A stretch of 22,152 nt of DNA, taken from the IMG/VR virus record IMGVR_UViG_3300012936_004285, positions 1 to 22,152 of that record, one strand, 5' to 3'. Under the pieces are notes generated by a model, which saw nothing but the letters and a program-made list of their open reading frames with translations, was not told where the DNA came from and did no database searches. This DNA comes from a virus. Made by a program: the position numbers and the translations under genes. Below are positions 21,469-22,152 of the stretch, in pieces; position 1 is the first letter of the stretch, and the number at the start of each line of letters is the position of its first letter.

Positions 21469-22152
21469 TAATATCCGCCACTTCCACCGCCAGAGGCCCC
21501 GCCGCCACCAGAAGATCCACCGCCGCCAGACTCACCGCCACCAGACTGAGCATACACAGCACCAAGCTCTATCATTGCTTCCTGCTCGGTTATTCCTTGA
21601 TCAAGAATGTTCATATTACTTTTCTTTCTGTTATTTGCTTCTATCATTCTAGCTAATCTTGAGTTTCTGTCAAGGAAAAAATTATCTATTATGCTTAAAG
21701 CTCTGTTTGTATTTTCAATATACTTTGCTAAATTTTGATTGTAATTAGATGATGCGGCAGCTTCACCCAAATCGCCAGCTGTTGTAATGTACTCATTATA
21801 ATACCTATCTAGATTTGATTTTGGATGCAAATTTCTTATAACTCTTACTTTTTTCAACAAATCTCGCCTAACATTCTCTTTCACTAAAACGCCTGTTTCA
21901 ATTTGTCTAACAAAAAAGTATAAACTGTCCCAATACTGATCACCAGTCTCTCTTTCTAAACCTGCCTTATCTCTAACATACCTATCAACCTGTTCAATTT
22001 TTAGTTTTCCTGTATTTTCGCATATTCTCTGTTCTTTGTGAAAAGGCTTTGACTTGAAGAAAGTGTAATAAGTATCATACAAAAGGTCTTGTAAATTTTT
22101 CATGTCTAGTGTATATGCCTTTATGCAGTATTCATCAAAATATTGTTTTGCG
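21468..22152 (-). CDS. Protein with a Gly/Ser-rich C-terminal tail, unknown function (may be partial)
   Basis: An ATG at 22103 gives 211 residues, but the frame stays open to the right edge and the upstream codons look like protein (KQYFDEYCIKAYTLD), while the ATG lacks a good ribosome site. The gene therefore probably begins beyond the window. The visible part is helical and charged, with Tyr/Phe-rich segments (LYDTYYTFFKSKPFHKEQ, DQYWDSLYFFVRQIE), then a helix AKYIENTNRALSIIDNFF. The last 25 residues are almost only Gly and Ser, ending GGSGGY. Such flexible tails occur on phage structural or DNA-associated proteins. It is joined to the family-A polymerase gene by a TAGTG overlap, so a replication partner is possible. 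I do not recognise the family. Confidence 0.7.
   Translation of the reverse strand, partial: AKQYFDEYCIKAYTLDMKNLQDLLYDTYYTFFKSKPFHKEQRICENTGKLKIEQVDRYVRDKAGLERETGDQYWDSLYFFVRQIETGVLVKENVRRDLLKKVRVIRNLHPKSNLDRYYNEYITTAGDLGEAAASSNYNQNLAKYIENTNRALSIIDNFFLDRNSRLARMIEANNRKKSNMNILDQGITEQEAMIELGAVYAQSGGGESGGGGSSGGGGASGGGSGGY

Noticed and set aside
1-22152. tRNA genes, integrase or attachment sites
   Set aside because: Almost all of the window is protein-coding, gaps are under 120 bases, and no cloverleaf or recombinase motif was seen.

Overview
The window looks like part of a large, T4-related tailed-phage genome, probably from an uncultivated marine or aquatic phage. All 20 genes lie on the minus strand. 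They are packed with 1-20 bp overlaps, and no tRNA, rRNA, CRISPR array, insertion sequence or integrase was seen. Phage hallmarks are a gp32-type zinc-containing single-strand DNA-binding protein, a UvsX/RecA-type recombinase, a gp41/DnaB-type helicase, a phage 5'-3' exonuclease and a gp31/GroES-type co-chaperonin. The T4 family-B polymerase is not in the window. Two bacterial-type polymerases are present instead: a full-length DnaE (family C) and a very compact family-A polymerase.

Transcription runs from high to low coordinates. (1) 22152-19454: a protein with a Gly/Ser-rich tail that runs off the right edge, the mini family-A polymerase, and a protein with an FtsZ/tubulin-like pattern. (2) 19450-18537: a sigma70-type promoter, a leader hairpin, ssb and an intrinsic terminator. 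(3) 18530-15951: a leader inverted repeat, a DUF262-type gene, recA and an intrinsic terminator. (4) 15926-15232: a soluble PAP2-type phosphatase whose N-terminus resembles the T4 capsid-targeting leader. (5) 15235-1: a second sigma70-type promoter, then one long operon. It encodes UV-damage endonuclease, exonuclease, helicase, class II ribonucleotide reductase, co-chaperonin, a MopE-repeat/VWA lipoprotein, three poorly known proteins, DnaE, a small GapR-like protein, ThyX, dUTPase, a small zinc protein, and an IMP dehydrogenase without CBS domains that runs off the left edge.

The genes form a replication, recombination and nucleotide-supply module. RNR, ThyX and dUTPase make deoxynucleotides and dTMP and keep dUTP low, and the IMPDH feeds guanine nucleotides. 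DnaE and/or the family-A enzyme, helicase, exonuclease, SSB and RecA copy and recombine DNA, and UVDE repairs it. The class II RNR implies that the infected cell supplies adenosylcobalamin.

The most unusual element is a 745-residue predicted lipoprotein with eight MopE-type Cys/Asp repeats and a VWA domain, embedded in the replication operon. That architecture is typical of Myxococcota and related delta-type bacteria, so it hints at such a host or at gene capture from one. Other points of interest are the two polymerases, the FtsZ/tubulin-like protein, the possible capsid-packaged phosphatase, and three well-supported TTG start codons (dut, dnaE, recA).
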